Shown here: piece after piece, positions 1-13,207 of the stretch | Position numbering within the stretch: the stretch's first letter is position 1 | How the letters are laid out: each line of letters opens with the position of its first letter | Assembly (NCBI RefSeq): GCF_027744825.2 | Contig: NC_071347.1 | Span: 20,346,001-20,410,000, forward strand | Source of the DNA: Synchiropus splendidus | Taxonomy: Eukaryota; Chordata; Actinopteri; Syngnathiformes; Callionymidae | Reading direction: 5' to 3' | Length of the DNA stretch: 64,000 nucleotides | The notes under the pieces: model-generated | Seen by the model: only the letters and a program-made list of their open reading frames with translations | Databases searched by the model: none | Told to the model about the DNA's origin: nothing | Translations under genes and position numbers: made by a program

Positions 1-2860
1 GAAAAACTTGAGATCAAAGCGGTTTGCCATTTCTTTGAGGAGGAAAAGTGAAAAAGAATGATAGAAAAATGTAGAGGCATCTATATATAAATGTAGATGC
101 CTCTCTACATTTATATCTAATATTTATAAGCTTCAAAACATTATAAGCTTTTTCTACAGAAAAAGAAGAAGGCATTATGGTTTAGAACAGCACAAATGAA
201 ATGATCCAAAAAATGTAAATGAGAAACTGAAGAGAGGGAACAAATGAAAAATATCTAAAATGTGGAAATGAGAAGAAAGTGGTAGAAACAAAAGAAGAGA
301 AAGAGGCAAAGTGGAGGGAAACTAGAGAGGGAAGGACAGACGAGTGAAACCAGGTGGACAAGAGATGTAGAGAAGAAAAAAGAATGAACTAGACGTATGA
401 GGAGAATAAAATGAAAGACAAAGAAAGATCCATCGTGGAGAATCAAGGAGAGGTGAGATGTCTAATGCAAACACATCTGCTTCCAAGTTCCGGCCCATTC
501 AGGGAGAAGCAAAAATGACCGTCCTTTGGTCTCAGAAGGAGCTTCATGAGATGTCGGGGAACAAGAAGAGAGGCACTCGACCGCGACAAAGAAACGTTTA
601 CTGCTTTTCTTTTATGAAAGAAACAGCAGTGACGCCCCGCCAACGAGTCCGAGGCCATGCGTTTATGAGCTGAGATAAATCAAACTTTTGTTGGTGGACT
701 GAAAAGTTCACAGACTGAGCAACCTAAACAATGAAGTCCACCTTTCTTTGGGGGTAACAAAGTCCACAGCTTTCTCCTGAACATGACACCCATACAGAGA
801 GAGAAGGCTGCAGGACGGACTGTAGACCAGGAAAGGTCCTCCAGGAAAGCTAGGACTGTCCCACAGTTGAACACTAGTGCTGAAACTGGGGGGGTCAGTG
901 AGGAGGGCCTACGTGTCCTCCACTGTTTTCCAATGTGATTCGTCCCTTCCTCGCCAATTAAATCTCACATTTCATTGGTCAAAAATCGATCACCTCGTCG
1001 GATGGGAGGGGGCACTCTCAATCCTAGCTGAAAGCCTGGCATGTGTCGGAGATAGTCAACAGTAGGTGAAGCTCTCCAACTCAACCCCACCGCAGAACTG
1101 TCAGAGTGATGGAGCACCATAAGACGAGCGTATGGAGTTCACTGTACATACATCGAGGGGCTTCAAAGCAGGAGCCGGTAACAATAGCGAGCGATGAAAG
1201 GACTCCGACTGCCGAGGATGCTAAGCCTCTTCCTTATCAGGTCCGTTTGCAGATGAGTTGATAAACGTGCTCTTTGAAGGCTCCGCTGGGCCCCCAGTCT
1301 CTTTATGGAGAGGACACGCAGCGACTAGCACTGAGGTGTAAACACTCGTGACTTTTCTGTCCACTCTGGACTTCTGCATCATAAATGGCTGGCAAGGCAT
1401 CAAGTCAAAAGCTGTTTGCTACATCACCGGTCCAGCGTTGGACCCAGCAACGCCATCAGAAGTAAAGACTTCCCTCCACTGTTGTGGCTCAGGCAGCTCC
1501 TCCCAAACAATGTCATTACCCACTTGAGTGTTTCCCCAGCAGAACAATGGAAACCCTAGAAGGAGGGCTCTCCAGCACCTCCCCCAAATCCCTCATGAAC
1601 AGCAGGACACTCTCAACAGCAGTTCAAAAGCAAAGACACCCCTGGATGTCAGGCCTGTGAGTCTACCTGCTCAATGTTTCTTGCTGGAGACCAGAGCTCA
1701 TTTGGTTTAGATGGGCGGGTTTAGACAGACAAGGGAAGACAAGAAGAACAGCAGGGACACGAACAGAAACACTGGTTAAAGCAATGATGGGTGTTGCAGC
1801 AAGTGTGAATGGGGAAGCTTAGTAGGACAGCAATGGTTTCAGTTTGAGAGTCAGAGACGAGGACACTGTGGGACTCAGTGAGAGCCACTAGAAGGAATCT
1901 CAGAGGGACATGTGGAGAAGAGAGACCAAGAATGTGGCAGATGGAAGAAAAAGACAAGTAATGAGGCTCAACATGATGGAGGACATGATGACCGGTGAAG
2001 GTGAAAATGGAGGACATGCTGCAGAACCCCAGATAGGAAAACACCAGAATAGGAGTTAAAAAAAGGTAGGAATAAAGAAAGGACTCAGTTTTCAAGTTCT
2101 CATTCATCCAGGTCGTCGTACTTAAGACAAGAGGGCTTGAGTTTGAAAATGTTTGACCACTAATTCAAAAGAATTCTTCAGTTACCTAACTGGAACAGAG
2201 AAACCCTCCAGGGATCATACTGTTTATACTCCTGAGCTAAACGCTTCGTAAGAAATTAAAAAAAAAAAAAAATTAAACGCCTCTTTCTTCAGCGTGAAGA
2301 CTCTCTGGTGCCCTGGTGCTGAGTGCTGAAGGGTCTCAGAGTGGGGGGTCCAGCGCCCCCTCCAGTGTACCACACACAGAGCGAGAGAGACCCGGCATAT
2401 TAAAGAGGTACCGGCCCAACCGATCATTCAGAGATCTTTAAACTGCACACATAGACACAATGAGCTGCGCTAAGACACAAAGGCCGAGTTCAGACAACAA
2501 GTCAATCGAGACTCGGGAACAGCAGATTTATTACGGCCCACGACAGAGACAGAAGTGCTGAGTGCAACAAGAATTCCCAGAGGACAAAGACTCAAGAGAC
2601 AAACTTCATTCAAGATTTTCAAAGGGTTGCAGCGACAGTGACAAAATTTTGGAAACACAGAGAGACACAGCCGCGCTGTACTGAACAAAGACTTTCATTC
2701 ACCACCAGCACCAGGACACTTGACACAAGAGGTTTCAAACTCAAAGCCATGCGATTTGAACCTCTCCCTCTAATGATGTTAACTGCTTTACAAGCTTCAA
2801 CTGTTGCAGTGCAGATGTCCACTCGACGACAGTCAATGTCACCTCTCTGGAGTGTCTTAC
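1..2860 (-). other. ADAMTS20 intron 3 (partial), no gene seen
   Basis: Noncoding sequence between exon 3 and the left edge. It is A-rich in the first 450 bp and otherwise unremarkable. None of the open frames here resembles the expected next ADAMTS20 exon (end of the prodomain, furin site and start of the protease). Confidence 0.6.
67..112. repeat. Imperfect inverted repeat (hairpin)
   Basis: The left arm ATGTAGAGGCATCTA pairs with the complement of GTAGATGCCTCTCTACAT, with a 2-nt bulge and a short AT loop. It lies in an AT-rich part of ADAMTS20 intron 3. It may be the centre of a small palindromic element; no coding or RNA function can be assigned. Confidence 0.6.
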
Positions 2861-3020
2861 CTGAGGAGGCACAGGTCTCGTTGGCGTTGCTGCTCGCCGG
2901 CTTCCTCAGGTGTCGATACACGAGGTGAGGTTTGTGGTGCTCATCTTCATATTCCTCCCCAGTGGGACTCAGGAGAGGCTCCAGGAAGTACTCCCCGTGT
3001 GGTGTGGAGAAGGTTCCCAT
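2861..3020 (-). CDS. ADAMTS20: ADAMTS20 coding exon 3 (residues 145-198, prodomain)
   Basis: The acceptor is CTCCTGCAG|ATGGG and the donor TCAG|GTAAGAC. It begins MGTFSTPHGEYFLEPLL, joining in frame to exon 2 (CTGL|MGTF), as in the family's GGL-GTF segment. It ends in phase 1, so the next exon lies further left. Confidence 0.92.
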
Positions 3021-6000
3021 CTGCAGGAGAAGAGCGGGAAAATGACTGTCGTCCTTTAACGGCAAAGTGCTGCAGACAACAGATGGAGGAGGACGATGCC
3101 AAAGTGGCTAGTGACTGACGAACTTCTGAAGCTCTATAAATATAATGGTGGTCCAACAATGGTGAAGATCTACCATCGTTTAGAAGCTAGAGGATGTCAG
3201 TGCCAAATATTTGATGAGGTCTCTTGGCTTCTCCAACATTGAGTCTATCGGAATATATCTGAAACATTGGTAAATATGAGGACTCTTGAGGAACACTGAG
3301 GAGGTACCATTTGTTCTTTACTGGTGAAGGTCTCGCTCATCAGTGAAGGTCTTAAGCATCTAACTGGTGTCCCTCAGCCTTTCAGCAGCAGCTATTGGAC
3401 GGCCACTTCTCCCTCAGGAGGAGATGAAACCCTGAAGGAGCCGGTACTACTCTTTAGCCCGTGAGCAGAGGCATCAGCTGCAGCCTCAGGAATGCTAATA
3501 TTGATTTGGCGGCTCAGTGTCCGCCAGGCAGCAGGCGCTGATCTGGTCACTTCATGCGCTCACTGGAGCAGCAGAGCGGACGCTGGAATGTTGTTCTAAC
3601 GGCACAACGTCCTCGAGTCCAGGAGGTGTGACAGTGGAAACGCATGATCCGGAGAACATGATGTGTGTTTTTCCTCGGAATGTTTGGGAGCGCAGGATTA
3701 GCGGCTCTCGCGTGTTGCATCATATATCCTGGAAAGTGCCACGGGCAGGGAACGCTCCATCTGTTCCGCCCCGGCGTTGCAACGACTCGCCTGCAATAAC
3801 ACCCCTGGAAACACTGGCAGAACCGACACCTCGCTTTTTCTTATTAGACAAGTTATTACCTCCAGTCTTAAATGTATAAACTGCAATATTACACCTGTTT
3901 GCCATTTTATTGTCCAAATTTGTCAATGCATATTGGAGCGGGGGAACCTTGCCTGGGAGGAATTATGACAGCTGGAATACTCTCCACTGAAAATATTTTA
4001 TCGATTTATTAAATAACGTTTCTCACTGCAACATTTGTTTCCTCATCCAAGTGAGTTTTATCTACTTTTATTTTGTGCACCACTTCACAGCTGAAGAAGT
4101 TCTAGCGAGGTGCTAACGTTTAGCTTCTGTCCTATAGAGTCCTTTTCCTAGAGTGTTTTCTAGGAAGCAACATTCCCACGTTCAGAACTGGCAGGACACT
4201 CATCTCCTCAGTCGCTGCTCGTCACTTTGAAAAGGCCAAAAGCTCCTCCGCCCCTCACACCCCCATGTTCCCCCCCTCAAGGGCAGCTTTGAGCAACTCC
4301 GGACCAAAAAGGGACTTGCTTTTTTTTTTCTAGAATGACCCTCTTTGTTTTAGGGCTTAATTATTCCTTAATGACCTCATCCTTCCTCAATGTGCCGGGC
4401 TGTTCAGCCTCGGAGATCAGATACGGACGCGTTTGCGACCCGATAGCCCTCTGTTGTCCTGTCACTCTGGATGAGTGACCATGCAGAGACCTCTAAAGAC
4501 GCAAACATTTAGGACCCTGCGATTCTTGTCCACACTTCTCACACAAAACGCAGGAACTCAGCGTTTCCTGTTGCTGCAGTCTGAAGCGTCAGCACCTTCA
4601 GGAGCCACCGGTTTTAAACACTCATATTTAAAAGGTTGACATTAAATCAACAAAATATTTTGACCTCTTGTGACCTAAGCTTTTGTCTGCAGAGCTTTTT
4701 TTCTCCTTGCTATTTGGAAGGACTGCTGGAGTCTGGGATCAAGGGTGTCAGTGTGTTTAGAGAAGTGGAGGGGGGGACGATGATTAGAATGGGCAACTGA
4801 TTTGAGTGTGATGGGGACAAAATGGCCCCTTAAACCGACGCCTATGTCCAGGATGGCTGAGACCAGGCACAGTCTAAATGCAGACAAGACCAAAACCTTG
4901 AAAATGTGGACTCGACTCCACAGTAAAGCCAGCCTCGAGTACCTCAACACTAATATCACTACAAGGCACTTGGGAGTTCCGAAATGCTTCCATTAGGTCA
5001 AAATGTATTTCAAGAATTTAAAGAACTTAAAGACAAAAAGGTCCTCATGTTTGTTTAAATCACAACATGAAAACAAAAAAAGCAAGTCTTAAAAACAAAA
5101 AAATGAACTTAACCCTGTAATTATAGTTATTACACTTCTTCATACCAGGAATTTCAAATTATAGAGATCAATGTGAATATAGCGCCACATAGAGGGGTGT
5201 AGAGAGAGATATAGTGACACCATATACCTCCAGTAAGTCCAGGAAGATATAAAGACGTAATGAGAATGTAACCGTGATAGATGTAGATGTAGAGCTTGGA
5301 TCGAGCTTCACTGAAGTATAGACAGGAATATGGTGATATAGAAGTCAAGTTTGTCCCAGTTATCCAAGACCACTCAGATAAGCTGCCTGATGGTGAGCAG
5401 AGGGACACACTGGAAAGGGTGGCATTCAACCACTATCCTGAATTGAACTGACAAAGTTTTAAAATATGAAGTGTTTGACATTTTTCTGATCAGAATTTTT
5501 TATTTTAATATATTGGGGCTGAGATGTGCATGGTCTGAATGTCTTTGTTATTTAGCAGAGATGCTCACAAGTCATTTTTTGCAAGTCCAAGTCAAGTCTC
5601 AAGTCGTCGGTCATGAGTCCAAGTTAGGTCTCAAAAGTCTATGGTCATGAGTCCAAGTTAGGTCTCAATAGTCTATGGCCATGAGTCCAAGTTAGGTCTC
5701 AAAAGTCTATGGTCATGAGTCCAAGTTAGGTCTCAATAGTCTATGGCCATGAGTCCAAGTTAGGTCTCAAAAATCTATGGTCATGAGTCCAAGTCTCAAG
5801 TCTTTGGTTCCAAGTCTGAGTCAAGTCCTACAATTGGAACAAGCTTGCTAAGATTTGCAGCCAGTATCCAGTTTACTTAGACCACTGCATTGTTATATCT
5901 AAGGGAATCAAAGCATGTCTATGACATCATCCTCATACTGATTGTTTCTAAATATGAGACATGTCGGACACGGTGGAGATTAGCATTCGGCACTCGAGTC

Positions 6001-8721
6001 CAAGTCGCACACCCGAGTCCCCATCTCTGACATTTAGCATGTTCTTTGTAGTAGTGTGTCTGGTAGTGTGAACCAGAATGTAAACATTGGTTAAAGGGCA
6101 CTTTTTTTATTTGCAGCATTAGTTCTCTGAGAATCTCTTCCATATAACAACAACATTTTGATAAATGGACTGAAATATTCTGAGTCAGATCTAAAAGAAT
6201 TTGAATGGTGAATCAATTTGAATCAATACCCAGCTTTAATTATAATAGGAATCTAGACATTTGATTTCTAATGTCCACATTCCTTTCTATGGTCTATATA
6301 TTTAAGAATGTCATGAAAAAAATACAATAAAATCTGAGAGAAAGTTGGAGAAGTATCTAAGGGAGTGATTATCTTAAACATTTACACACCGTCTTGGACG
6401 GTGGCTTCTCTAACCAAAGGTGCCCAGAGACCTGTCACCTCAAACACAACTCTGACATAAGTTCTGATTCAAGACCCAGAACCTTCTGACATCACAATCT
6501 TCAGAAACAGACTGTTCGAAACACGATATCCTGGAGACGAGTGAAGCGTCTAAGATAAGAATTATGACTGATATCTGGGTTTGGAAAGGAGGAGGAGGAG
6601 GGAACTGGTGGGTGAGGGGGGGGAGGGGTACAGTCAGTAGATGTAGTGTCCAGTCGCCAGAGTCTGGCCAGAATCTGTCTGGCACGTCTGAGGTCACGAC
6701 CCCCAGCTCGGGACCGCTAACCTTATATGACCCATGAAGTCACCAGCAGATTCTGCGATAGACGAGTCACAGAGCAAAATCGGAATGAGGAAGAGGGGGG
6801 GGTTCCTCATTACTGCCCCGTTACACCCCGATACAATCTGTGATGTCATCACTCATCTACGCTGAGTGACAGCCACACCAGTGACACCCTGGTGGGGTGT
6901 GAAATACAGAGAACCAGCTTCCAAAAACACATTGGGAATTTAGGCTGGGAATGTTCTCCTCGGCTTGCAGACCCTCTTCAACAAGGATCGGATCTGGCCT
7001 TGGCTCCATCACCACATGACCACAGCTTGCCAGGACACGAATTGACTCAATGACTCACGACGCTTAAACAAGTCTAGAAGTTGAAACTGAAGTTCACAAG
7101 GAATAGAAAGTGAAATTGTGCTGAGTCTAATCGCTCGCTCCTTGATTTATAATGCTGACATTTCAAGATCGGACGATAATATTTTTGGGATTCACCCGTC
7201 GCTATGTTGCTATATCTCAGACTTGTAGCTGCATTAGCACTGCTAAACGCGATTGACGCTGCACTCTTACTTGTATCTATGGAAGTGGGTGATGTTGTCA
7301 TGCGAACACTCCAGTTACCTCACAAGTGGCAAGTCAGAAAAGAACATAGCGACATCCACCAAAACTATTCTCACACGTGCTTTGTCTGGATATACTTCTC
7401 AAATACGCTCCGTTTGCTACTAGAAAACGCGCAGGATGAATATAAAACACAAATTCACGACATGTGTTCATTTCGTTTGCCATATTTCATTGACTCAAAA
7501 CATCTACTTCCTGTTTTTGTTTGGGGAAGCCATCTTGGATTGCGTACTCAGGACGATGAGGATTCTCCCACTTTCCAACCAGGAAATACTACATCACAGG
7601 GCGTGACTGGCAATTTCCCAGTTACGGGGCGCTGTATGACCTGCAAGCTAGGTCATTGTAAAGACACGCCGAGCTCGCCAGTTCCCATGGCGCCAATGCT
7701 AGCATGTGGAGCATTGACCCTCACAGCATGTTCAGTATGGAACTCATAAACGTCACACAGAATTTCATGAGAAATCATGGTAACTTTACAAACGTCTGCA
7801 TCGTTGCTAAACCCCCAGAAACTTGACCGGTCATGAACTAGCAACTCAACAAATTCACACACAGAGCTGCACTCCAGCTGCTGGCTAACAAGCTAATTTA
7901 AAACTGTCATTACTTCTAAAGCTTTTTCAGAAGTATCTTCATACAACTGCAGCACTAGTTAGGCCCTCCACCATATATGCACTTCTCGCTCCTGGCAGTC
8001 AAGGGTCAAAGGGGTCAGCGGGTCATAAACACAAATGTTCACAAACTTATTGACACTTTTTCACTGACTGAATGTGACTATGGGAGGAAACCAGAGTATC
8101 CAGAGTAAACGCAAACAAGTACACTGACTCCACACAGAGGTGTGATGAAGTGGCCATTCAGTGGAAGAAGGTTCAAGTGCCAGCTCTGCCGACTCAGAGT
8201 TGAGGTGGGGGCCACACGGGGACTCACCAGGCCGGTGCACAGGCTGAGGACGGCGGGCTGCTCGCTCCGGGAGTTGACGTGTCCGCGGAAGAAGCAGTGG
8301 CGCATGTCGTCCGGCGAGTCCTGGTCCGCTCCCAAGTGTGTCACCGAGTACGTGGGCGCGATGAAGTCCGAGTCAGCGCTCAGGTTCAGATGGAAGCGCT
8401 GCCCGAACGCATCGAGCCGATAGTGAACCCGCTGAGCCGCGGACAGGTCGTCGTCCAAACTCCTGCGCCTCCGCCGGAAGTGCATCTGCTGGGGGAAAGA
8501 CTCTCCAAAGTCGTTGACCCGCACCGGGCTGATGACTTCATAGGCTGGCAGCCGCCTGACGAGCTCTTCTGCGGGGGGGAAGAGAGTGAGAACAGCTGGC
8601 GGGTGCTCGCCCCGGCGGCTCCGCACTCACCTTGTTTGGGGTGCAGCCGCAGCTGCAGGGAGTCGTGGAGCAGCGCTGACAGTTGACACGTTAGTCCCAG
8701 CAGCCACACCACCAGCTGCAT
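2861..8721 (-). CDS. ADAMTS20: ADAMTS20, 5' part (signal peptide and prodomain; continues beyond the left edge)
   Basis: Secreted zinc metalloprotease of the ADAMTS9/20 (GON-1) subgroup, which in vertebrates cleaves versican-type proteoglycans in extracellular matrix. Three coding exons are visible: 8631-8721, 8228-8568 and 2861-3020, giving residues 1-198. Residues 1-18 form a hydrophobic signal peptide (MQLVVWLLGLTCQLSALL). The prodomain carries YEVISPVRVNDFGESFP at 40-56, a basic run RRRRR at 62-66 that could be a proprotein-convertase site, and an HCFFRGHVNS motif around C122. Exon 3 has GEYFLEP and an acidic YEDEHHKPHLVYR stretch. The last two favour ADAMTS20 over its paralogue ADAMTS9, and the neighbouring genes agree. 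Splice phases join cleanly (1, 0, 1). The catalytic HExxH, disintegrin-like, thrombospondin and GON domains are not in the window; I saw no exon 4 in 1-2860. The start codon is the only one followed by a signal peptide and lies in a CpG island. Confidence 0.93.
5609..5799. repeat. 34-bp tandem repeat, about 5.6 units, with a 68-bp alternating pattern
   Basis: Units start at 5609, 5645-2, 5677, 5711, 5745 and 5779 (anchor CATGAGTCCAAGTTAGG recurs every 34 bp at 5612, 5646, 5680, 5714, 5748, 5782; the last copy is truncated). The units differ at two sites that largely alternate: GGTCATGAG against GGCCATGAG, and CTCAAAAGTCT against CTCAATAGTCT. That gives a 68-bp higher-order period. There are no spacers, so this is a minisatellite and not a CRISPR array. 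Confidence 0.9.
7204..7740. repeat. Dispersed repeat copy A, related to 25081-25510
   Basis: Shares a CTACTTCCTGTTT block followed by AAGCCATCTTGGATTGC (7527-7543) and GAGGATTCTCC with a second copy in this window. The two copies have diverged by substitutions and small indels. The 181-codon frame through it looks fortuitous. I cannot name the family. Confidence 0.5.
8228..8568 (-). CDS. ADAMTS20: ADAMTS20 coding exon 2 (residues 31-144, prodomain)
   Basis: The acceptor is a C-rich tract ending GCAG|AAGAGC and the donor is CCTG|GTGAGTC. It holds the conserved prodomain core (FGQRFHLNLSADSDFIAP at about 85-102) and ends in phase 0 after SLCTGL. Confidence 0.93.
8631..8721 (-). CDS. ADAMTS20: ADAMTS20 coding exon 1 (residues 1-31)
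   Basis: ATG at 8721-8719; it encodes the signal peptide and a short HPKQ end. The donor reads CAAG|GTGAGTG on the minus strand, phase 1. Confidence 0.92.
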
Positions 8722-9073
8722 GTTTCCTCCGGCTGAGCTCTCCGAGGCGAGGCGGTCTACTCCCGAGCGGCTGCCCCCTCCTCTCCTCGGCTCTCTCCCG
8801 GCGGCTCCGTCAGCAGCAGGTCGCGGGCTCCCCGGGACTCATCTCAGTGCTAAACTCGATCCCACGCGCGCTCATGACACACTGGAGCCCGCGGTCCAGA
8901 CTGGAAGCTTCCGAGCCAAGTCCGCTCTCCCAGAGCCATCCTCTACACCCGAGCACCCGCAGCTCGCCGACCCTCAAGCAACGCCTCCTCCCGGCCGCTC
9001 AGCCAATGGAGAGCCGGCAGAGGCGACACGCGCGGGGGAGCCCTGCCGGAGCTGGACATGAATGAGAATACCT

Positions 9074-9107
9074 GTCAGTGTGTGTGCGCGTGTGCGCGCG
9101 TGTGTGT
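9074..9107. repeat. (TG)n-rich compound microsatellite
   Basis: A run of TG broken by CGCG steps, just upstream of the ADAMTS20 CpG island. Confidence 0.8.
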
Positions 9108-12100
9108 GAGTGGAAGCAAAGTGCGGTCCTCAGGGAAGTTACACATCTACACTAGTGGAAAATAAAGCTCTATATTCAACCGCTCGTTCAAGTGTACTGC
9201 AGCACCAACGTTCACTCACACTTCCTTTCACATTCAAAGCTTTATCCAAATGTTATAAAGACAAAAAAAATGTATTCAACATGAATAAAGTGTAATGTAT
9301 TCAAATTATATAATTATTATAATGATCTAATACACAAAAACTTCTCTGTTTAGCTTTCTTGATTTCCATTGTTATTTTTTTGTCCCTCGTGTGCATATTA
9401 CTCTATATATTTCTTGTTGGTTTTTTTTGTTTTTGTTTTTTTGGGGTGGGTGTGCGGGGTTGGGTTGTAGCTGAGCCCTCGATCTCTGTATTATTTTATT
9501 TTATTTTATTAATTATTTTTGCCAAGAGGTGAAATTCCGGGTTTTATATTCAATGCCGCCCTACGGTTTTTATTTAATTGTGTTGTCTGATCTACTGTCG
9601 TATATTTTGCTTTATTTAACATTTATCGCTTTAAATTAGATTAAGTACAATGATATGTGGAAGAAAGAATAAACACTTTTGTGTCATAATGTGTCTTCAA
9701 TTAATTTTCAGTGTTTGAGTTGGCAACCACATTGCGGAGTTAGTGATTTTCTTTTATTTGGAATCAGTCATTAAAGCATATTCCTGCAGTTGTGGCCTGG
9801 TACTTGGCTCTGAAGCAAAGAAGCACAACATATTTGGCCTCTTTGTTCATCATGTTTTGACTCATTAGCAGCAGAAGATCACTACATCATATCACATGAA
9901 AGGAATATGCACATTTGCTTTAAGTATTAAAGTATAGACTATAAAATGGCTGCATATTTTGGATGTTTATTTACCCCAAACAGTGTCACCGTTCTGTGAA
10001 GAATATTGAGGGAATATATCAGTGAAGTATTTGTCATTACATATTTTCCAAGACACAGTTTTCTCTCAGAGCTGCATGCTGTACCAACATGCAGACTCTC
10101 CCCAGCAGTGAGCAGATATGCCAGGTCGCAGGTGAGTCTGAGCGAGACCAGTGCAGCACAGACAGATCACTTCATTGGATCCACTCAAGTCTGTTGCGTT
10201 CACCAGGTGCCAAGGACGCACGCTTCCATGTGTACCATACGAGACTAAGGATTTATGCTGGGAAGTCTTATGCAAGTCTTAGCCGAGTCACTTCCTCTAG
10301 ATGGGGATCTTCACGGAGCATCAGGAAGCGCACCATCTCTCAGTGATGCATGACAGATAAGTCGAGTGTCGGAGGTGAGGGGGCGTGTCCACTTTCATGT
10401 TCCCCTCCCCGGCACACACGTCGCCCTCGGCTGTGATTGACCCCGGCCTTGTTTGACCCCGCGGGGTCACACGACTGCTGAGTCTGTGAGAACGTGAAGT
10501 TGGGAGATTGACACTTCAGAGTGACGACGGGGCTTTTGGACAACTGCTTTTTCTCCAGAAATGGAGGCGGCATTGTCCGTAAAGAAACTAAGAAAATAGT
10601 GAAGAGATATAACCTACTGTTTTGACTCTGCTAGCACTGCTAGTGACACCGCAATATAAATTTAGCGTAGCGTACAGCAAGTAGGGCCTTTAGAGCTACC
10701 TTCTTTTTTCTCCTTTTTCTTTTCTGCTAAAGTTGCATGTGAATGGTGAAAATGTGCGTCTTAGATGAGCAAAATGGGGAAGGATGTGTGATTGACGCAT
10801 GAGGCGGAGTTACACGTGCACAGGAGTCTGACGGGGAGAAGCAGGAGATTGTGACGCTGAAACTGGTGACTTAGCTACTAAACTAGACCTCTGCTGCTTT
10901 AACTGTCACTGATAATACATGTATTCTCACAAATGCATCTCTTCTGATTCACTTCCCGAGCTGCGTATCGATCCTGATGAATGTCCCGATAAGAGCATCA
11001 TAAAGAAAACGCAGAGAATTTCAGAACTGAGATGAAATCCAAGTGACAAGCACAGTGAGTTATGAAAAGGATAGAAAACATTTCATCAACTGACAATGTT
11101 CATGTATGTAAGCCTCAGGTGGATTCATGTACAGTTCGAGAAATGATGCAAATTTGAAATGTTGCATCAGGTTCTTTAATATCCAACACCTTCAAATGTG
11201 TAATGAGACATCAATATCAAGTCAGAACAGTGTCAGTTTACTTTGTATATGTGAAGATTACCCCACATTTCCAATATATTTAATATACACTTATATACAT
11301 ATAATGTTCATAAACCTTCCTCTACTCAGTGTCAGTATGGAAGTGGAGTAATTCCCATCACTATTTCTAAACCCTTCTATATCTTTCACACTGTTACACC
11401 TGATTTCCACCTCTAAATTGCAAATATCTGCTACACAAAGACTATTGAAGTGCGACTACCACTTGCTAAAGTAGTGGTAGTATCTTAGTAGCAACACTAA
11501 TACAAACATAGATGATCATGCAGTATACATTTGTAGAGCTGTATCATACACCTGAGGTGTCAGTGACAAGTAGCTCAGATTGCGCTAGCTTTAACATAGC
11601 TAACACACCGATTTATCGATGCTGCGCTAGTGGCTTTTAGATTAAAGAGGTAATGTAAGGTAATGTAATGGAGAGAGCAACAGCAGGACATCCACGAAGG
11701 CGGTCATAATGTTTTGGCGTCCTGGCTTCATCCATAGGATTGGCAAAGAGAGCTCTTCTAACACATCCAGGGCACTTCTGCAGTGACTTTAGCCTCACTT
11801 GGATGTGGAGGGAAGTTGTGGTGAAAAACCCAAACTCTGGTCAAACACAGCTGCTGCCTCTGTCAGTGAGGACCACAGAAGTCACATGATCCATCAACAT
11901 CATCCTACTGTGAGGAATAAAAACTGTTGACAGGAGACAGAAAAACAGGTGGTTCCCAAAACGACAGAAGATCAGTTCAGGAGAAAAGCAGGTTGTTCTG
12001 ATACTACAGTGTAAATGAAGTAATTTTACGGCTCCAACATAGAGTTTCCTTCGAAACCCCAAATGCTGTGGTGAACCACCAGCAATCTCCATCCGTCTAC

Positions 12101-13017
12101 ACCGACCCGAAACGTGGTGGACCGGCACACGGACCGCCCTCCGCTGACATTAGAGCCCAACACTTCCAGAACTGCCACCTGATCCGCTGTCATTCCAGAG
12201 CAGAATTCTGCACTTGCTTCCACAGCCGGTGTGTTTCAATTAGAGTTCCGGTGGAACTGCTGACCGGTACGGCATCGGAGGGGGCGATAATTGGGCCAGG
12301 TGGCGCCGGGGACAGCTGCATGCATTTTAGCACATTAGCGGAATTGAACTCAAAACGGCTCGTGAGTTTTGATGACGGGGAGAGTGGGCGGAGCTTCTCA
12401 CTCGGTCCTGTTTTGAGCTTGGAACTCACAGTGAAGCAGATCTTTTTTTTCACGTGTGACATCATCACATATGAAGGTCGTGACCTTTCACCGTCAAAAT
12501 TGGAAAACGCTAAACACAATTGCACGCACATATTTATCCACACAAACACACACAATCCAGAGGCACTCACAAAGGCACACGCACACACACTCAAACCCAA
12601 AGCTGAGGCACTGATCTCCCCTGCACAATGTTCCACACACATGAAATCCACACACTCAAGTCGATCAAGTTTGTCTGTTACTCTACGACAGTAACGTTGA
12701 CACACAAAAATAAATGTTGGTCATCTGGATGTGGCTGCCAGGCGGAGCCAGTCGCTGCAGCCCGCCTAACTATTGGTCAATGCATTTACAGCTAAGGTCA
12801 CATGATCATCCTGAAGCATTGACGCTGTTACAATTTTGGACTTTGGGTGTGGACGATGAAAAAGGGCAGCAGCTGAGATGGACTAAAATTAAAATCTGGA
12901 CACACAACTAGTCAGATGTCAGTGTGGTCACTAGGACACGCACACAGATGCGTAATACTCCCACAAATACACACAGACCTACAAACACTGTATTTGTATT
13001 GCTATAATTGTGGGGAC

Positions 13018-13207
13018 CTTGTGAGATTTCTCATTGTCATAACCCTTTCCCCAGCCTCTCACCCTAAACCTAACCATCAAAAACAACTGACTCTGAACCA
13101 AACTTAAAGCCAGTTATAAAGACCTGGTTATTTTGAAGTCTTCATCCTCTAATTGAGGCATTCGGTCCTCATAATGGTAGTGTTTGGTCAGGAATTGGTC
13201 CTCACAA
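13018..13207. mobile_element. MITE-like dispersed element with short terminal inverted repeats
   Basis: Begins TTGTGGGGACC and ends GGTCCTCACAA, an 11-bp terminal inverted repeat with one mismatch, across about 190 bp. The interior (CCCTTTCCCCAGCCTCTCA and what follows) recurs at about 26430-26634. No coding capacity. The family cannot be named from sequence alone. Confidence 0.6.

Larger units (their letters stand above)
3021..8227 (-). other. ADAMTS20 intron 2 (5.2 kb)
   Basis: No exon or independent gene was recognised here. It contains a 34-bp tandem array (5609-5799) embedded in AAGTC/GAGTCC-rich sequence, and a dispersed repeat at 7204-7740. Confidence 0.7.
8150..9060 (-). promoter_or_regulatory. 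CpG-rich region over the ADAMTS20 first exons and upstream
   Basis: GC-rich sequence with many CpG dinucleotides covers coding exons 1-2 and about 340 bp upstream of the ATG, in contrast to the AT-rich sequence on both sides. This is the expected position of the ADAMTS20 promoter. I see no TATA box that fixes a start site, so the TSS is not called. Confidence 0.55.

Noticed and set aside
2619..3065. 148-codon minus-strand ORF as a stand-alone gene
   Set aside because: Only 2861-3020 resembles ADAMTS20; good donor and acceptor sites bound that part, and the rest is intron read-through.
5609..5799. Possible CRISPR array
   Set aside because: The 34-bp units abut with no unique spacers, and the host is a vertebrate.
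8078..8626. 182-codon minus-strand ORF as a complete gene
   Set aside because: It is ADAMTS20 exon 2 plus intron read-through at both ends.
8279..9065. Plus-strand ORFs of 135 and 159 codons
   Set aside because: They are shadows of the CpG-rich ADAMTS20 exons, with no family resemblance.
12068..12705. Overlapping ORFs of 208 codons (plus) and 171 codons (minus)
   Set aside because: Low-complexity CACA-rich DNA at one end; no recognisable domain, no splice-consistent extension.
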